Source: Streptomyces aureus (GTDB lineage Bacteria > Actinomycetota > Actinomycetes > Streptomycetales > Streptomycetaceae). Taken from it: a stretch of 64,000 bases of DNA. The stretch's first letter is position 1, and each line of letters starts with the position of its first letter. This document shows, in pieces, positions 9,247 through 18,667 of the stretch. The notes below the pieces were generated by a model, which made no database searches, had not been told where the DNA came from, and saw nothing but the letters and a program-made list of their open reading frames with translations. Both the position numbers and the translations under genes were made by a program. Location: assembly GCF_000725495.1 (NCBI RefSeq), contig NZ_JNZD01000027.1, forward strand, positions 62,001 to 126,000, in the 5' to 3' direction.

Positions 9247-9867
9247 GTGAGCCTCGCGGACAGCCGAGACAGGCAGGTGTGCCCCGGCCGGGGACGGCCC
9301 CGCAGCGAGGCGGTGGAACGCGCCATCATCGAGGGCGTGATGAAGCTCCTGGAGGACGGCGTCCCGCTCGCGGACATCTCCATCGAGCGGCTGGCGCGCA
9401 CCGCCGGAGTGGGCAAGGCGACGATCTACCGCCGCTGGAGCGGCAAGGAGGAACTCTTCGTCGACGTCCTGCGCGGCGCCGAACCCGCCGACCCCGAACT
9501 CCCCGGCGTCTCCATGCGCGACGACCTCGTCGTCCTGCTGGAGTCGCTGCGCCGCCGCGGTCTGGTCAGCCGCTCGTCGGCGATCCTGCACAACGTCTAC
9601 GCGCAGATGAAGTCCAGCCCCAAGCTGTGGGCCGCGTACGACGCCACGGTCATAGCGCCCCGGCGCCAGCTCGGCTACGAGGTGCTCCGCCGCGGCCAGC
9701 GGAACGGCGAACTCCGTGACGACGTCGACATCGAACTCCTCAACGACATCTTCGTCGGCCCCATGCTCGTCCGCTCCGTCATGCGCCCCGACACCGACCT
9801 GCCCGAGGGCCTCGCCGAGCGGATCGTGGATACCCTCCTGGAGGGCCTGCGTCCCGTCCGTCCGTGA
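9247..9867 (+). CDS. TetR-family transcriptional regulator
   Basis: 206-residue TetR-type repressor. The helix-turn-helix is ISIERLARTAGVGKATIYRR near residues 43-62; the rest is a helical ligand-binding domain with a conserved C-terminal TetR_C-like segment. GTG at 9247 is preferred because ACGGAG stands 7 bases before it; the in-frame ATG at 9229 has no well-placed ribosome site. It lies directly behind the DHA2 pump and probably controls it, through the palindrome at 7471. The effector is unknown. Confidence 0.88.
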   Translation: MSLADSRDRQVCPGRGRPRSEAVERAIIEGVMKLLEDGVPLADISIERLARTAGVGKATIYRRWSGKEELFVDVLRGAEPADPELPGVSMRDDLVVLLESLRRRGLVSRSSAILHNVYAQMKSSPKLWAAYDATVIAPRRQLGYEVLRRGQRNGELRDDVDIELLNDIFVGPMLVRSVMRPDTDLPEGLAERIVDTLLEGLRPVRP

Positions 9868-10067
9868 CACGAACCGTTTTTGACGGCATGAATGTGCGCG
9901 TTTCGTCACAGAGGCCGCACCTCGTGCCAGGATGCGGAACTCCCGGCGTCACGTTCTACGTCCCCTTGCCTGTACGGCCGTCCCGGACGGCGAGAACGAC
10001 ACCGGACATCCCCTAGGGTCGTAGCCGAGGGACAGACGGTGCGCACGGCATTTTGTGAGGCGACGGT

Positions 10068-11105
10068 ATGGCGCAGGCGTATATGACGGAGACGGGCAGC
10101 GACGGCCGGGGGCCGGAGCGCAGAGAGTCCCGGCTCCGGCGCCTGTTCGACGGCTGGCGCGGGGACCGCGGCATCTGGCGGCGCGGGCTGGTCCTCGCCG
10201 CGCTCGCGCTGCTGCTCGCCCTGGTGATGCTCACCCATGCCCGGATCCCGAACCGGATCGGCAACCTCGGCTCGCTCACCGAGACGTTCCTGCCGTGGCT
10301 CGGGGTGTTCATCCCGGTCCTGCTGGTCCTGGCGTTCGTGCGCAGGTCCGCCACCGCGCTGATCGCCGTGGTGCTGACCGGCGCGGTCTGGCTGAACCTC
10401 TTCGGCGGACTGCTCACCGACAAGGCCGGTACGGGCGGCGATCTGACCGTAGCGACCCACAACGTCAACGCCGACAACCCGGACCCGTCCGGCACCGCCC
10501 GCGACGTCGCGGCCTCCGGCGCCGACGTGCTCGCCCTGGAGGAGCTGACGGCCTCGGCGGTGCCGGTGTACGAGAAGGCGCTCGCGTCGACGTACAAGTA
10601 CCACTCGGTCCAGGGCACGGTCGGGCTGTGGAGCAAGTACCCGATCGGCGACGTCCGGCCGGTGGACATCAAGCTGGGCTGGACGCGGGCCATGCGGGCG
10701 ACCGTGACGGCTCCGGCGGGCCCGGTCGCGGTGTACGTGGCCCATCTGCCCTCGGTGCGGGTGAAGATGAAGGCCGGCTTCACCGCCCGGCAGCGCGACA
10801 AGAGTGCGAACGCGCTGGGCGAGGCGATCGCCGACGAGCCGCTGAAGCGGGTCGTCCTGCTGGGCGACCTCAACGGCACGATGAACGACCGGGCGCTCAA
10901 CGCGGTCACCGCGCAGATGCGTTCCACGCAGGGCGCGGCGGGCGACGGCTTCGGGTTCAGCTGGCCGGCCTCGTTCCCGATGGCCCGCATCGACCAGATC
11001 ATGGTCAAGGGCGTCGAGCCGGTCACCTCCTGGACCCTGCCGGCGACCGGCAGCGACCACCTTCCGATCGCGGCCCGCGTCACGATGGACGCCACCGCCT
11101 CGTAA
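10068..11105 (+). CDS. Membrane-anchored endonuclease/exonuclease/phosphatase-family protein
   Basis: 345-residue protein. Three hydrophobic segments lie between about residues 38 and 115, followed by an extracytoplasmic EEP-fold domain. Catalytic-site motifs of that superfamily are visible: ATHNVNADN, the metal-binding Glu in LALEELT, VVLLGDLNGT and the terminal TGSDHLPIAA. EEP proteins hydrolyse phosphodiester or phosphomonoester bonds in nucleic acids, lipids or inositol phosphates; the substrate here cannot be told. GAGG lies 8 bases before the ATG. It stands alone between the TetR gene and a DHA1 transporter. Confidence 0.85.
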   Translation: MAQAYMTETGSDGRGPERRESRLRRLFDGWRGDRGIWRRGLVLAALALLLALVMLTHARIPNRIGNLGSLTETFLPWLGVFIPVLLVLAFVRRSATALIAVVLTGAVWLNLFGGLLTDKAGTGGDLTVATHNVNADNPDPSGTARDVAASGADVLALEELTASAVPVYEKALASTYKYHSVQGTVGLWSKYPIGDVRPVDIKLGWTRAMRATVTAPAGPVAVYVAHLPSVRVKMKAGFTARQRDKSANALGEAIADEPLKRVVLLGDLNGTMNDRALNAVTAQMRSTQGAAGDGFGFSWPASFPMARIDQIMVKGVEPVTSWTLPATGSDHLPIAARVTMDATAS

Positions 11106-11178
11106 TCCGCCCGGAACCGCCTTTCAACCTCCAGGAATACTGGATCGAGCAGACTTTGTTCACCGGCTAAACTTAATA

Positions 11179-11193
11179 GGTCGGTGTCCGACC
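11179..11193 (+). promoter_or_regulatory. Palindromic operator candidate before the DHA1 transporter
   Basis: GGTCGG-TGT-CCGACC is a perfect 6+6 inverted repeat directly after an AT-rich patch (GGCTAAACTTAATA) that probably contains the promoter of the transporter at 11294. Such palindromes are typical TetR or MarR sites. No regulator gene is adjacent, so the ligand is unknown. Confidence 0.45.
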
Positions 11194-11293
11194 GACCGCG
11201 TCCCGCGCACCCCTCGCGCGCGGGCGCGCCGGTACCCGGACGGCCGCACCGGTACGCCGCCCCGCTCGCCCCAGCTCCTTCGAAAGGCCTCTC

Positions 11294-12514
11294 ATGCCTC
11301 TGGCCCTGCTCGCCCTTGCCGTCGGCGCTTTCGGCATCGGAACCACCGAGTTCGCCATGATGGGCCTGCTGCCCGACGTCGCCGGCGACCTCGGCGTGTC
11401 GATACCGTCCGCCGGACACCTGGTCTCCGCCTACGCGCTCGGTGTCGTCATCGGCGCCCCGCTGCTCGCCGCGGCCACCGCCCGGATGCCCCGGCGCACG
11501 GTCCTCATCGCCCTGATGGGCCTGTTCGTCGCGGGCAACGCGCTCTCCGCGCTCGCCCCCGACGAGAACTGGCTGCTCGCCGCCCGCTTCCTGAGCGGAC
11601 TTCCGCACGGAGCGTTCTTCGGCGTCGGCGCCGTCGTGGCCACCGGCCTCGTCGCCCCCGAACGCAAGGCCCGCTCCGTGTCGCTGATGTTCCTCGGCCT
11701 GACCGTCGCGAACATCGCCGGAGTCCCCGCCGCCACCCTCGTGGGACAACACCTCGGCTGGCGGGCCACCTTCCTCGGGGTCTCCGCGATCGGTGTCGCC
11801 GCCGTCGTCGCGCTGTTCCTGCTGATCCCGGCGGTCCCCGGACCCGTCTCCGGCGGCGGTCTGCGCGGCGAACTCGCCGCCCTGCGCCCGCTGCCCGTGT
11901 GGCTCGCCCTCGGCACGACCGTCGCCGGCTTCGCGGCCCTCTTCTCCGCCTACAGCTACATCGCGCCGATGCTGACCGAGGCCGCCGGCTACACCGAGGG
12001 CAGCGTCACGCCGCTGCTCGCGCTGTTCGGTGTCGGGGCCACGGCGGGCAACCTGCTCGGCGGCCGGCTCGCGGACCAGGCGATGCGCGCCACCCTGTTC
12101 GGCGGCCTGGCCTCGCTGGTGGTCGTGCTCGCCGCCTTCCCCCTGCTGATGCGCACGCAGTGGAGCGCGGCGGCCGCGGTGCTGCTGCTCGGCACGGCCG
12201 CCTTCGTCACCGGCTCGCCGCTCCAGCTCATGGTCATGGAGAAGGCCGCCGCCGCGCCCTCCCTCGCCTCCTCCGCCAACCAGGCCGCGTTCAACCTGGC
12301 CAACGCGGGCGGCGCCTGGGTCGGCGGTCTGACCCTGGCGGCCGGCCTCGGGGCGAGCGCCCCGGCGCTCGCCGGTGCCGCACTCGCGGTCCTCGGGACC
12401 GCGGTGGCGGGCACGGCGTACGCGGTGGACCTGCGCCGCGCCAAGCGGCCGGCCGAGCGTGCACGGGTCGTCGCCACGCACGTGCCCGGCCGGCCGGAGG
12501 CGCTGCGCCGCTGA
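11294..12514 (+). CDS. DHA1-family MFS transporter (AraJ/CmlR-like)
   Basis: 406-residue, 12-helix transporter of the DHA1 family. The N-terminus ALAVGAFGIGTTEFAMMGLLP is typical of the AraJ/chloramphenicol-exporter group (helix 1 GTTEF motif), and the motif A loop is ATARMPRRTVL. An AAAGG site precedes the ATG by 7 bases. It probably exports a drug or sugar-like solute. Its stop codon lies only four bases from that of convergent nadE, and no terminator hairpin was found between them, so the two transcripts likely overlap. Confidence 0.92.
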   Translation: MPLALLALAVGAFGIGTTEFAMMGLLPDVAGDLGVSIPSAGHLVSAYALGVVIGAPLLAAATARMPRRTVLIALMGLFVAGNALSALAPDENWLLAARFLSGLPHGAFFGVGAVVATGLVAPERKARSVSLMFLGLTVANIAGVPAATLVGQHLGWRATFLGVSAIGVAAVVALFLLIPAVPGPVSGGGLRGELAALRPLPVWLALGTTVAGFAALFSAYSYIAPMLTEAAGYTEGSVTPLLALFGVGATAGNLLGGRLADQAMRATLFGGLASLVVVLAAFPLLMRTQWSAAAAVLLLGTAAFVTGSPLQLMVMEKAAAAPSLASSANQAAFNLANAGGAWVGGLTLAAGLGASAPALAGAALAVLGTAVAGTAYAVDLRRAKRPAERARVVATHVPGRPEALRR

Positions 12515-12518
12515 ACCG

Positions 12519-14585
12519 TCAGTCCGCGGACGCGGCCTCGTCCTCCGGGGCGTCGAAGCGGGCCAGGTCGCGCAGCCAGGCGCGGGCCGAACCGTCGGAC
12601 GGGGCGCGCCAGTCGCCGCGCGGCGAGAGCGAACCGCCGGCCGAGACCTTCGGCCCGTTGGGCATGGCCGAACGCTTGAACTGCGCGAACCCGAAGAAGC
12701 GGCGGCAGAACACCTCGAGCCAGCGCCGGATCTCCGGCAGGTCGTACGCGACCCGCTCGGCCTCGGGGAAGCCGGGCGGCCAGGCACCCGCGTCCGGGTC
12801 CTGCCAGGCGTGCCAGGCCAGGAAGGCGATCTTCGAGGGCCGGAAGCCGAAGCGGAGCACGTGGAAGAGCGTGAAGTCGTGCAGCGCGTACGGGCCGATC
12901 TTCGACTCGGTGGACTGCATCTCCTCACCCGGGACGAGCTCCGGGCTGATCTCCGTGTCGAGGATCGCCGCGAGGGTGCGGTCGGTGTCCTCGTCGAACT
13001 GGTGGCTGCCGATGACCCAGCGGATCAGATGCTGGATCAGCGTCTTCGGCACACCCGAGTTGACGTTGTAGTGGCTCATCTGGTCGCCCACGCCGTACGT
13101 GGACCAGCCGAGCGCCAGCTCCGAGAGGTCACCGGTGCCGAGCACGATGCCGCCGCGCTGGTTGGCGAGCCGGAACAGGTAGTCGGTGCGCAGCCCGGCC
13201 TGGACGTTCTCGAAGGTGACGTCGTAGACCGGCTCGCCGGAGGCGAACGGGTGGCCCATCTCCTCCAGCATCAGCCGGGCGGTGGGCGTGATGTCGAGCT
13301 CGGCCGCGGTGACGCCGAGGGAGCGCATCAGCTCGTGCGCGTTGCCCTTGGTGTGGTCGCTGGTGGCGAAGCCGGGCAGGGTCCAGGCCAGGATGTCGCT
13401 GCGCGGCCGGCCCGCCCGGTCCATCGCGCGGGCGGCGACGATCAGCGCGTGCGTGGAGTCGAGACCGCCGGACACCCCGATGACCACCTTCGGGCCACCG
13501 ATCGCCTGGAGCCGCTGCTGGAGTCCGGCGACCTGGATGTTGTAGGCCTCGTAGCAGTCCTGGGCCAGCCGGTCGGGGTCCGCGGGCACGAACGGGAAGC
13601 GCTCGATGCGGCGCCGCAGACCCAGGTCGCCGCTCGGCGGGTCGAGCCGGAAGGGCAGGGTCCGGAAGTCGGCGGTGCGGGTGGTGTGGGTGCGCCGGTT
13701 GTCGTCGAAGCTGCCGGTGCGCAGCCGCTCCTGGCGCAGCAGGTCGAGGTCGACGTCCGCCACGGAGTACCGGTCGTCGAGCGGGAAGCGGTCGGACTCC
13801 GCCAGCAGCGTCCCGTTCTCGTAGATCATGGTCTGGCCGTCCCAGGACAGGTCCGTGGTCGACTCGCCCAGTCCGGCGGCCGCGTAGACGTACGCGGCGA
13901 TGCAGCGCGAGGACGCCGAGCGGCACATCAGCTTGCGGTCCTCGGCCCGGCCGACGGTGATCGGGCTGCCGGAGAGGTTGGCGAGGACGGTGGCGCCCGC
14001 GAGGGCCGCCTCGGCGCTCGGCGGCACCGGCACCCACATGTCCTCGCAGATCTCCGCGTGCAGCACCAGCCCCGGTACGTCCTCGGCGGCGAACAGCAGG
14101 TCCACCCCGAACGGCACGGACGCGCCGCCGACCCGGATCGTGCCGCCGCGCTCGTCGTCGCCCGCGGCGATCTGCCGGCGTTCGTAGAACTCCCGGTAGT
14201 TCGGCGGGTACGACTTGGGCACGACACCGAGGACCCGGCCGCGGTGCACGACCACCGCGCAGTTGTAGACCCGGTTGCGGTGGCGCAGCGGGGCGCCCAC
14301 CACCAGGACCGGCAGGAGGTCGGCCGACCCCGCGACCACCCTCGCGAGCGCCTCCTCGACCTGGTCGAGCAGCACGTCCTGGAGCAGCAGGTCCTCGATG
14401 GAGTAGCCGCACAGGCCCATCTCGGGGAACACGGCGACGGCGACGCCCTCCCCGGCGCAGCTGCGCGCCTGGCGCAGGACGGCCTCGGCGTTGGCGAGCG
14501 GTTCCGCGATGACGGTGTGGCCCGTGCAGGCGGCTACGCGTGCGAAGCCGTGCTGGTAGAGCGACCGGAAGTTCGAAGGAGGCAC
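12519..14585 (-). CDS. nadE: Glutamine-dependent NAD(+) synthetase
   Basis: 688-residue two-domain enzyme making NAD from nicotinic acid adenine dinucleotide, ATP and glutamine. The N-terminal glutaminase (nitrilase fold) has the catalytic Glu in VFPEMG (Glu55), Lys in VPKSY and Cys in EICEDMW. The C-terminal synthetase has the ATP-pyrophosphatase loop SGGLDS at 372-377. Length and motif spacing fit the actinobacterial enzymes (about 680 residues). The start is taken as GTG at 14585, right before [10 protein letters not shown] homology; the ribosome site is weak, and the longer open frame to 14717 is low-complexity and crosses the terminator of the next gene. Confidence 0.95.
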   Translation of the reverse strand: MPPSNFRSLYQHGFARVAACTGHTVIAEPLANAEAVLRQARSCAGEGVAVAVFPEMGLCGYSIEDLLLQDVLLDQVEEALARVVAGSADLLPVLVVGAPLRHRNRVYNCAVVVHRGRVLGVVPKSYPPNYREFYERRQIAAGDDERGGTIRVGGASVPFGVDLLFAAEDVPGLVLHAEICEDMWVPVPPSAEAALAGATVLANLSGSPITVGRAEDRKLMCRSASSRCIAAYVYAAAGLGESTTDLSWDGQTMIYENGTLLAESDRFPLDDRYSVADVDLDLLRQERLRTGSFDDNRRTHTTRTADFRTLPFRLDPPSGDLGLRRRIERFPFVPADPDRLAQDCYEAYNIQVAGLQQRLQAIGGPKVVIGVSGGLDSTHALIVAARAMDRAGRPRSDILAWTLPGFATSDHTKGNAHELMRSLGVTAAELDITPTARLMLEEMGHPFASGEPVYDVTFENVQAGLRTDYLFRLANQRGGIVLGTGDLSELALGWSTYGVGDQMSHYNVNSGVPKTLIQHLIRWVIGSHQFDEDTDRTLAAILDTEISPELVPGEEMQSTESKIGPYALHDFTLFHVLRFGFRPSKIAFLAWHAWQDPDAGAWPPGFPEAERVAYDLPEIRRWLEVFCRRFFGFAQFKRSAMPNGPKVSAGGSLSPRGDWRAPSDGSARAWLRDLARFDAPEDEAASAD

Positions 14586-14720
14586 CCGGCCAGTGTAATC
14601 GTCAGAGCGACGCGATGGGGTGGCCGGGGGTATGGCGGGCCGCTTTTCGCGGGGCGGCGGAGGCTGTGCGCGCGGCCCTCGGGACAGCCGGTTCCGCGTG
14701 CGGTCCCCAGGACGCACGAC

Positions 14721-14749
14721 GCGCCCGTCTCCACGGGGGAGACGGGCGC
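14721..14749 (-). terminator. Hairpin terminator of the S53 peptidase gene
   Basis: GCGCCCGTCTCC (14721-14732) pairs perfectly with GGAGACGGGCGC (14738-14749) around a 5-base loop. It lies 44 bases past the stop codon of the peptidase gene, upstream of nadE. Confidence 0.75.
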
Positions 14750-14792
14750 GCCGTTCATGACGTGCCGTTCAGCGACGGCTCATGAGTGCCGG

Positions 14793-16736
14793 TCAGCGAC
14801 GGCTGAACGAGTCGACGTAGCCCGGGGCGGGCGAGCCCACACCGGTGACGTCGTCGTAGCCCTTCACGGCCTTCAGCGAGCTGTCCTGGCCGAGGCTGCG
14901 GACGGAGACGACCTGGCCGTCGGCCGCGTCGAAACCGTTCGCGAAGTCGACACGCGCCACGGCGAGTCCGGAGGCGCCCGTGGGCTTGTCCGTCACGTCG
15001 TGGTACGCCTTCGACCCGGCCTTGGCGTAGATCGACGGGTTGGCGAAACCGATCGCCTTGCCGCCGCGCGCCTCCTGGGCGAGGGCCTGGACGGCCGCGA
15101 TCACCGGAGCGGCGAGCGAGGTGCCGCCGATGCGGTACTCGCTGTACTGCTCGGTCCCGTCCGGGAAGGTCTGCGTCTGGCCGACGCGGAATCCGGTGTT
15201 GGGGTCGGCGATCGCCGCGATGTCCGGGACGACCCGGTTGCCCGCCGCGTTGTTGGCCTTGGCCAGCGCGTTCGGGACGATGCCCTTCTGGTAGTACGGC
15301 TGCGCCACGGTCTTGCTCGTGCCGCCGCCCGCACCCGAGGTGAACGCGCCCGGGAACCCGGTCCAGCTCTTGCCGTCCGTGGACAGCGTGGCCTTCTCGG
15401 TGCCCCAGCCGGTCTCCCACAGGTACTTGTCGCCCTTGCCGACCGCCAGCGAGGTACCGCCGACCGCCGTCACCCACGCCGAGTTGGCCGGGGTGTCGAC
15501 CTGCTTCGTGCCGGTGTTGGCGACCTCGTCGCCGTTGTCACCGGAGGAGAAGTAGAAGCCGATGCCCTCGACCGCTCCGAACTGGAACGTCTGGTCGTAG
15601 GCCGCGGCCAGGTCCGGGGTCTGGTTGGCCTCGATGTCGCCCCAGGAGTTGGAGACGATGTCGGCCAGGTGCCCGTCGACGATCTTGTTGAGCGAGGCGA
15701 GCAGATCGTCGTCGTAGCAGGAGGCGGCACCCACGTACGTGATGTCCGCGCCCGGCGCGACGGCGTGCACGGCCTCGACGTCGAGGGTCTCCTCGCCGTA
15801 CCAGCCGGCCGCTCCGCACTCCTCGGTCTTCGTGTACTTCTTCGGCAGCACCTGACGGAGCTGACCGCTGGAGTACGCCGCGTCACCGTGCTTGGAGGCG
15901 TAGGTGGCCGCGTCGAAGGCGATGGTCGGCGAGGCGTACGCGTCCGTGATGGCGACGCGCACGTGCTTGCCGGTGCGCTTGCCCGCTCCGTAGGCCGCGC
16001 GCAGCTGCTTGCCCGTGTAGCCCTGGACCGCGTACGGGATCTTCGTCCCGTAGGCGTCCGGCAGGGTGCTCGCGATGTTCGAGCCGTAGTACGAGGAGAA
16101 CGGCCCGGAGTTCTTGAACACCGCGTCCGGAGGAGGCAGTTGGTCGGCGTGCCGCGCCTTGTGCGGGGCGTTGTCCAGGCCGGTGACGGTCAGGACGGCG
16201 CCGTTCAGGGCGGCGGGCGCGGAAGCCGTCTTCGACGGCGCCCGGTAGACCTTGCCACCCTTGGTGTAGTTGTGCAGCTGGGTGCCGAACGCCTTCTCGG
16301 CGGCGGCCACGTCACCGGTGACGGAGACGTAGTGCTGCGTCGTTCCGGTGACCTTCAGGCCCGCCGACTTCAGCCAGGTGGTCACCGCGGTGACCTGGGC
16401 CTTGGTGGCACCGTAACGCGACTGCGCCTTCTTGGCGCTGAGGTACTTGCCGTACGAAGCCGAGTGCGGGTCGGACACCGACCTGGCGTACGCCGCCAGG
16501 CCCTTGGCGTCCCGCCCGGCGAGGTACACCCGGGCGGCGACCTGGGAGCTGTCGGACGCCGCTCCCTTGTCCGCGTGAGCGGTCGCCCACGCGGGCTTGG
16601 TGCCCGCGAGGCTTACCCGGCCCGGGCCGTCCGCGGCGTGGGCCGCGGGTATGCCGAGCGCCAGCGCGCCGGCGAGCAGGGGCAGGGTCGCCGCCATGCT
16701 CACTCCGGCACGCGCGGTGGCGCGCTTGGATCTCAT
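14793..16736 (-). CDS. Secreted S53 (sedolisin/kumamolisin) serine-carboxyl peptidase
   Basis: 647-residue preproprotein. A Sec signal peptide covers about residues 1-35 (basic MRSKRATARAG, hydrophobic core, AHA-AD cleavage). Then come a pro-kumamolisin activation domain with YLSAKKAQSRYG (about 60-210) and the peptidase domain. The Glu-Asp pair EETLD is at Glu315 and Asp319, the oxyanion Asp is in NSWGD, and the nucleophile in GGTSLAAP is Ser540. A C-terminal calcium-site-like segment DDVTGVGSP follows. Such enzymes digest protein outside the cell, many at acid pH. ATG 16736 has AGGGGG 5 bases before it; an upstream ATG would spoil the signal peptide. Confidence 0.94.
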   Translation of the reverse strand: MRSKRATARAGVSMAATLPLLAGALALGIPAAHAADGPGRVSLAGTKPAWATAHADKGAASDSSQVAARVYLAGRDAKGLAAYARSVSDPHSASYGKYLSAKKAQSRYGATKAQVTAVTTWLKSAGLKVTGTTQHYVSVTGDVAAAEKAFGTQLHNYTKGGKVYRAPSKTASAPAALNGAVLTVTGLDNAPHKARHADQLPPPDAVFKNSGPFSSYYGSNIASTLPDAYGTKIPYAVQGYTGKQLRAAYGAGKRTGKHVRVAITDAYASPTIAFDAATYASKHGDAAYSSGQLRQVLPKKYTKTEECGAAGWYGEETLDVEAVHAVAPGADITYVGAASCYDDDLLASLNKIVDGHLADIVSNSWGDIEANQTPDLAAAYDQTFQFGAVEGIGFYFSSGDNGDEVANTGTKQVDTPANSAWVTAVGGTSLAVGKGDKYLWETGWGTEKATLSTDGKSWTGFPGAFTSGAGGGTSKTVAQPYYQKGIVPNALAKANNAAGNRVVPDIAAIADPNTGFRVGQTQTFPDGTEQYSEYRIGGTSLAAPVIAAVQALAQEARGGKAIGFANPSIYAKAGSKAYHDVTDKPTGASGLAVARVDFANGFDAADGQVVSVRSLGQDSSLKAVKGYDDVTGVGSPAPGYVDSFSRR

Positions 16737-17163
16737 AGAACCCCCTGCGATGCGATTCGTCGCATGTAGTGGTTGCGGTGATCCACGCGAAACCCCCACC
16801 TCCTTCCGGAGTGTGAGGAATGGATCACAGATGGGGCCACTCTTACGGTGAACCGTTCATGCCAGGGGAATGAAAACCCCAAGGAAAGACCAAGTGGCGG
16901 CAATTGGCGATCATTTGGGGCGGTTTGACGTGCACCCTCACACAGAATCGAGGGTTTTCCCTCGATCCCGATCAGAGCCCTGTAAAGGGGCGGCCGACTT
17001 CCGTGAGCGGATCGAGTCCTTGCGGCGCGCTTCCGGCCGGAACCTGCCGAAATGCGGTGCCCGCCGGCGCGGTTGACCGCCGCCACGCGAAAGCCGAAGG
17101 GGTCCGGGGTGCGCAAGCCGAAGGGGTCCGGGGCGGCGCCCCGGACCCCTTCTTGAACACTTC
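16737..17163. other. Gene-free stretch upstream of the S53 gene
   Basis: 427 bases between the S53 start and the DUF305 stop. It holds the DUF305 terminator and its duplicated arm (17092-17151) at one end and the promoter and leader of the peptidase gene at the other. Part of it (about 16860-16990) is AT-richer than its surroundings. No open frame with a ribosome site is visible. Confidence 0.5.
17121..17151 (-). terminator. Strong terminator of the DUF3105-DUF305 operon, with duplicated arm
   Basis: AAGGGGTCCGGGGC (17121-17134) pairs perfectly over 14 bases with the complement at 17138-17151 across a 3-base loop, 12 bases past the DUF305 stop codon. The first arm with its flank, AAGCCGAAGGGGTCCGGGG, is also present as an adjacent copy around 17091-17109, so two alternative pairings are possible. 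Confidence 0.85.
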
Positions 17164-17799
17164 TCAGTCGCGCGGCTTCGCGCCCCGCGCCTTCAGCATG
17201 TCGGCCATCATCGTGATCTCCGACTGCTGGGCGTCGACCATGCCCTGCGCGAGCCGCTTCTCCACGCCCACCGTGCACTTGGCGACACAGCCCTCGGCCA
17301 TGTGGATGCCGCCCTTGTGGTGGTCGGTCATCAACTGCAGGTAGAAGACCTCGGCCTGCTTCCCGTTCAGCGCCCCGAGCCGCTTCATCTCCGCGTTGGT
17401 GGCCATGCCCGGCATCAGCGCGCCGTCCTTGCCCGACGCCATGTCACCCATGCCCATCCAGGTCATCGGCGCGTCCGCGGACACCTTCGGCAGCTCCCAC
17501 AGGTCGAGCCAGCCGAGCAGCATGCCGCGCTGGTTGGCCTGCGTCTGCGCGATGTCGTACGCGAGACGCCGCACCTCCGTGTCCTTCGTGCGGTCCCGCA
17601 CGATGTACGACATCTCGACGGCCTGCTGGTGGTGGACCGCCATGTCCCGGGCGAAGCCCGCGTCCGCGGAGTCGGCGGCGGGCGTCCTCGTCCCGGAACC
17701 GGAACCGGAACCGTCGCCGTCCGCGACCGCGTACGTGATCGCCCCGGCCGCGACGAGCGCGGCCGCCGCGGCCCCGGCGGCCCACCCGACGTGCCTCAC
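17164..17799 (-). CDS. DUF305 family exported protein, His/Met-rich
   Basis: 211-residue protein. An N-terminal membrane anchor or signal (about residues 5-26) is followed by a Gly/Ser linker and a DUF305 domain (ferritin-like four-helix fold). Signature clusters are MAVHHQQAVEM and DHHKGGIHMAEGC, with a Met-rich loop MGMGDMASG and two nearby Cys (GCVAKC). DUF305 proteins are often linked to copper handling; the His/Met/Cys clusters here would suit metal binding, but this is inference. The start is GTG, overlapping the stop of the DUF3105 gene (GTGA), so the two are coupled. Confidence 0.88.
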   Translation of the reverse strand: MRHVGWAAGAAAAALVAAGAITYAVADGDGSGSGSGTRTPAADSADAGFARDMAVHHQQAVEMSYIVRDRTKDTEVRRLAYDIAQTQANQRGMLLGWLDLWELPKVSADAPMTWMGMGDMASGKDGALMPGMATNAEMKRLGALNGKQAEVFYLQLMTDHHKGGIHMAEGCVAKCTVGVEKRLAQGMVDAQQSEITMMADMLKARGAKPRD

Positions 17800-18467
17800 T
17801 GCGACAGGCCGTTGGTGCAGGCCGCGCCCGGCTCGGGGGTCTGCTTGCCCTGGACGAACTCGGCCAGGAACGCGTCGACGTTCTTGTCGTTCGCGCCGGT
17901 CACCGTGCGCTGCTTGCCCCAGGCGCTCATCATGATCGGGTCCTTCTGGTCCTCGACCGGGCTCATGAACGTGTACGGGGTCTTCCTGACCTTGGCCGCG
18001 AGCGCCTTCACGTCGGCCTCGGGCGCCTTGCCGTTGTACGTCACCCAGACCGCACCGTGCTCCAGGGAGTGCACGGCGTTCATGTTGTTCACGGCCTTCG
18101 GGTAGACGTCGCCGTTGCAGTTCATCCAGACCTGCAGGTGGTCACCGCCGACCGGCGGCTCCATCGCGTAGGACACCGTCTTCGTGACGTGGTTGCGGGT
18201 CAGCGTGCCCTTCCAGGTCTTCACCCCGTCCGTGCCCGTGACGAAGTGCCCCGACGCCTGCTTCGCGTCGCCCGCCGTGTCCTTCCTGGCGTCGTCCGAC
18301 TGTGACCGGACGAGCACGACACCACCGGCGACGAGGCCGGCGACCACGACCGTGCTGGCCGCGATCACGAGGAACCGGTTGCGCCGCTCGCGGGCACGCT
18401 CGGCACGGCGCAGCTCCTCGATGCGCTCCTTGCGCGATCCGGTGCTGGTGTTCTGGGCGGAACCCAT
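17796..18467 (-). CDS. DUF3105 membrane-anchored protein
   Basis: 223 residues. A charged cytoplasmic N-terminus (RKERIEELRRAERARERRNR) precedes one transmembrane helix (about 33-54) and an extracytoplasmic DUF3105 domain with the conserved EPPVGGDH, NNMNAVHSLEHGAVW and TPYTFMSP motifs. The clustered His residues suggest a metal site. Two Cys (MNCNGD and AACTNG) may pair. AAGGA stands before the ATG at 18467. It is first in a two-gene operon with a DUF305 gene, a pairing I recall as common in actinobacteria. Function is not established. Confidence 0.88.
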   Translation of the reverse strand: MGSAQNTSTGSRKERIEELRRAERARERRNRFLVIAASTVVVAGLVAGGVVLVRSQSDDARKDTAGDAKQASGHFVTGTDGVKTWKGTLTRNHVTKTVSYAMEPPVGGDHLQVWMNCNGDVYPKAVNNMNAVHSLEHGAVWVTYNGKAPEADVKALAAKVRKTPYTFMSPVEDQKDPIMMSAWGKQRTVTGANDKNVDAFLAEFVQGKQTPEPGAACTNGLSQ

Positions 18468-18629
18468 GGTGAGTCCTTATGGGGATGGGACGGACGGGTC
18501 CGCCGATCGTAGACGGGGCGGCGGGGGCACCGGCAGGGAGGGCGCGGGAATGGCCCGGGGAGCGCGCCGGATTGGCCGAAGAGGGGGTGGACACGTCCGG
18601 CCGTACAGGGGTGCCGTACCCGAACGGAT

Positions 18630-18660
18630 ATTTGAACCTGAGATGCGCATTATCTAACCT
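18630..18660 (+). promoter_or_regulatory. nsrR promoter with an NsrR-like box
   Basis: TTGAAC (18632-18637) and TAACCT (18655-18660) are spaced by 17 bases. Initiation about 7 bases on would fall at 18667, one base before the nsrR ATG, so the mRNA is probably leaderless. ATTTGAACCTGAGATGCGCATT (18630-18651), read here in two pieces as ATTTGAACCTG and AGATGCGCATT, resembles the perfect box at 21360-21382 in its right half and sits between -35 and -10. This suggests autorepression. Confidence 0.6.
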
Positions 18661-18667
18661 GGCGGGT

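Noticed and set aside
12375..16769. Open frame of 1464 codons on the plus strand
   Set aside because: It lies antisense to nadE and the S53 peptidase, both of which have complete catalytic motifs.
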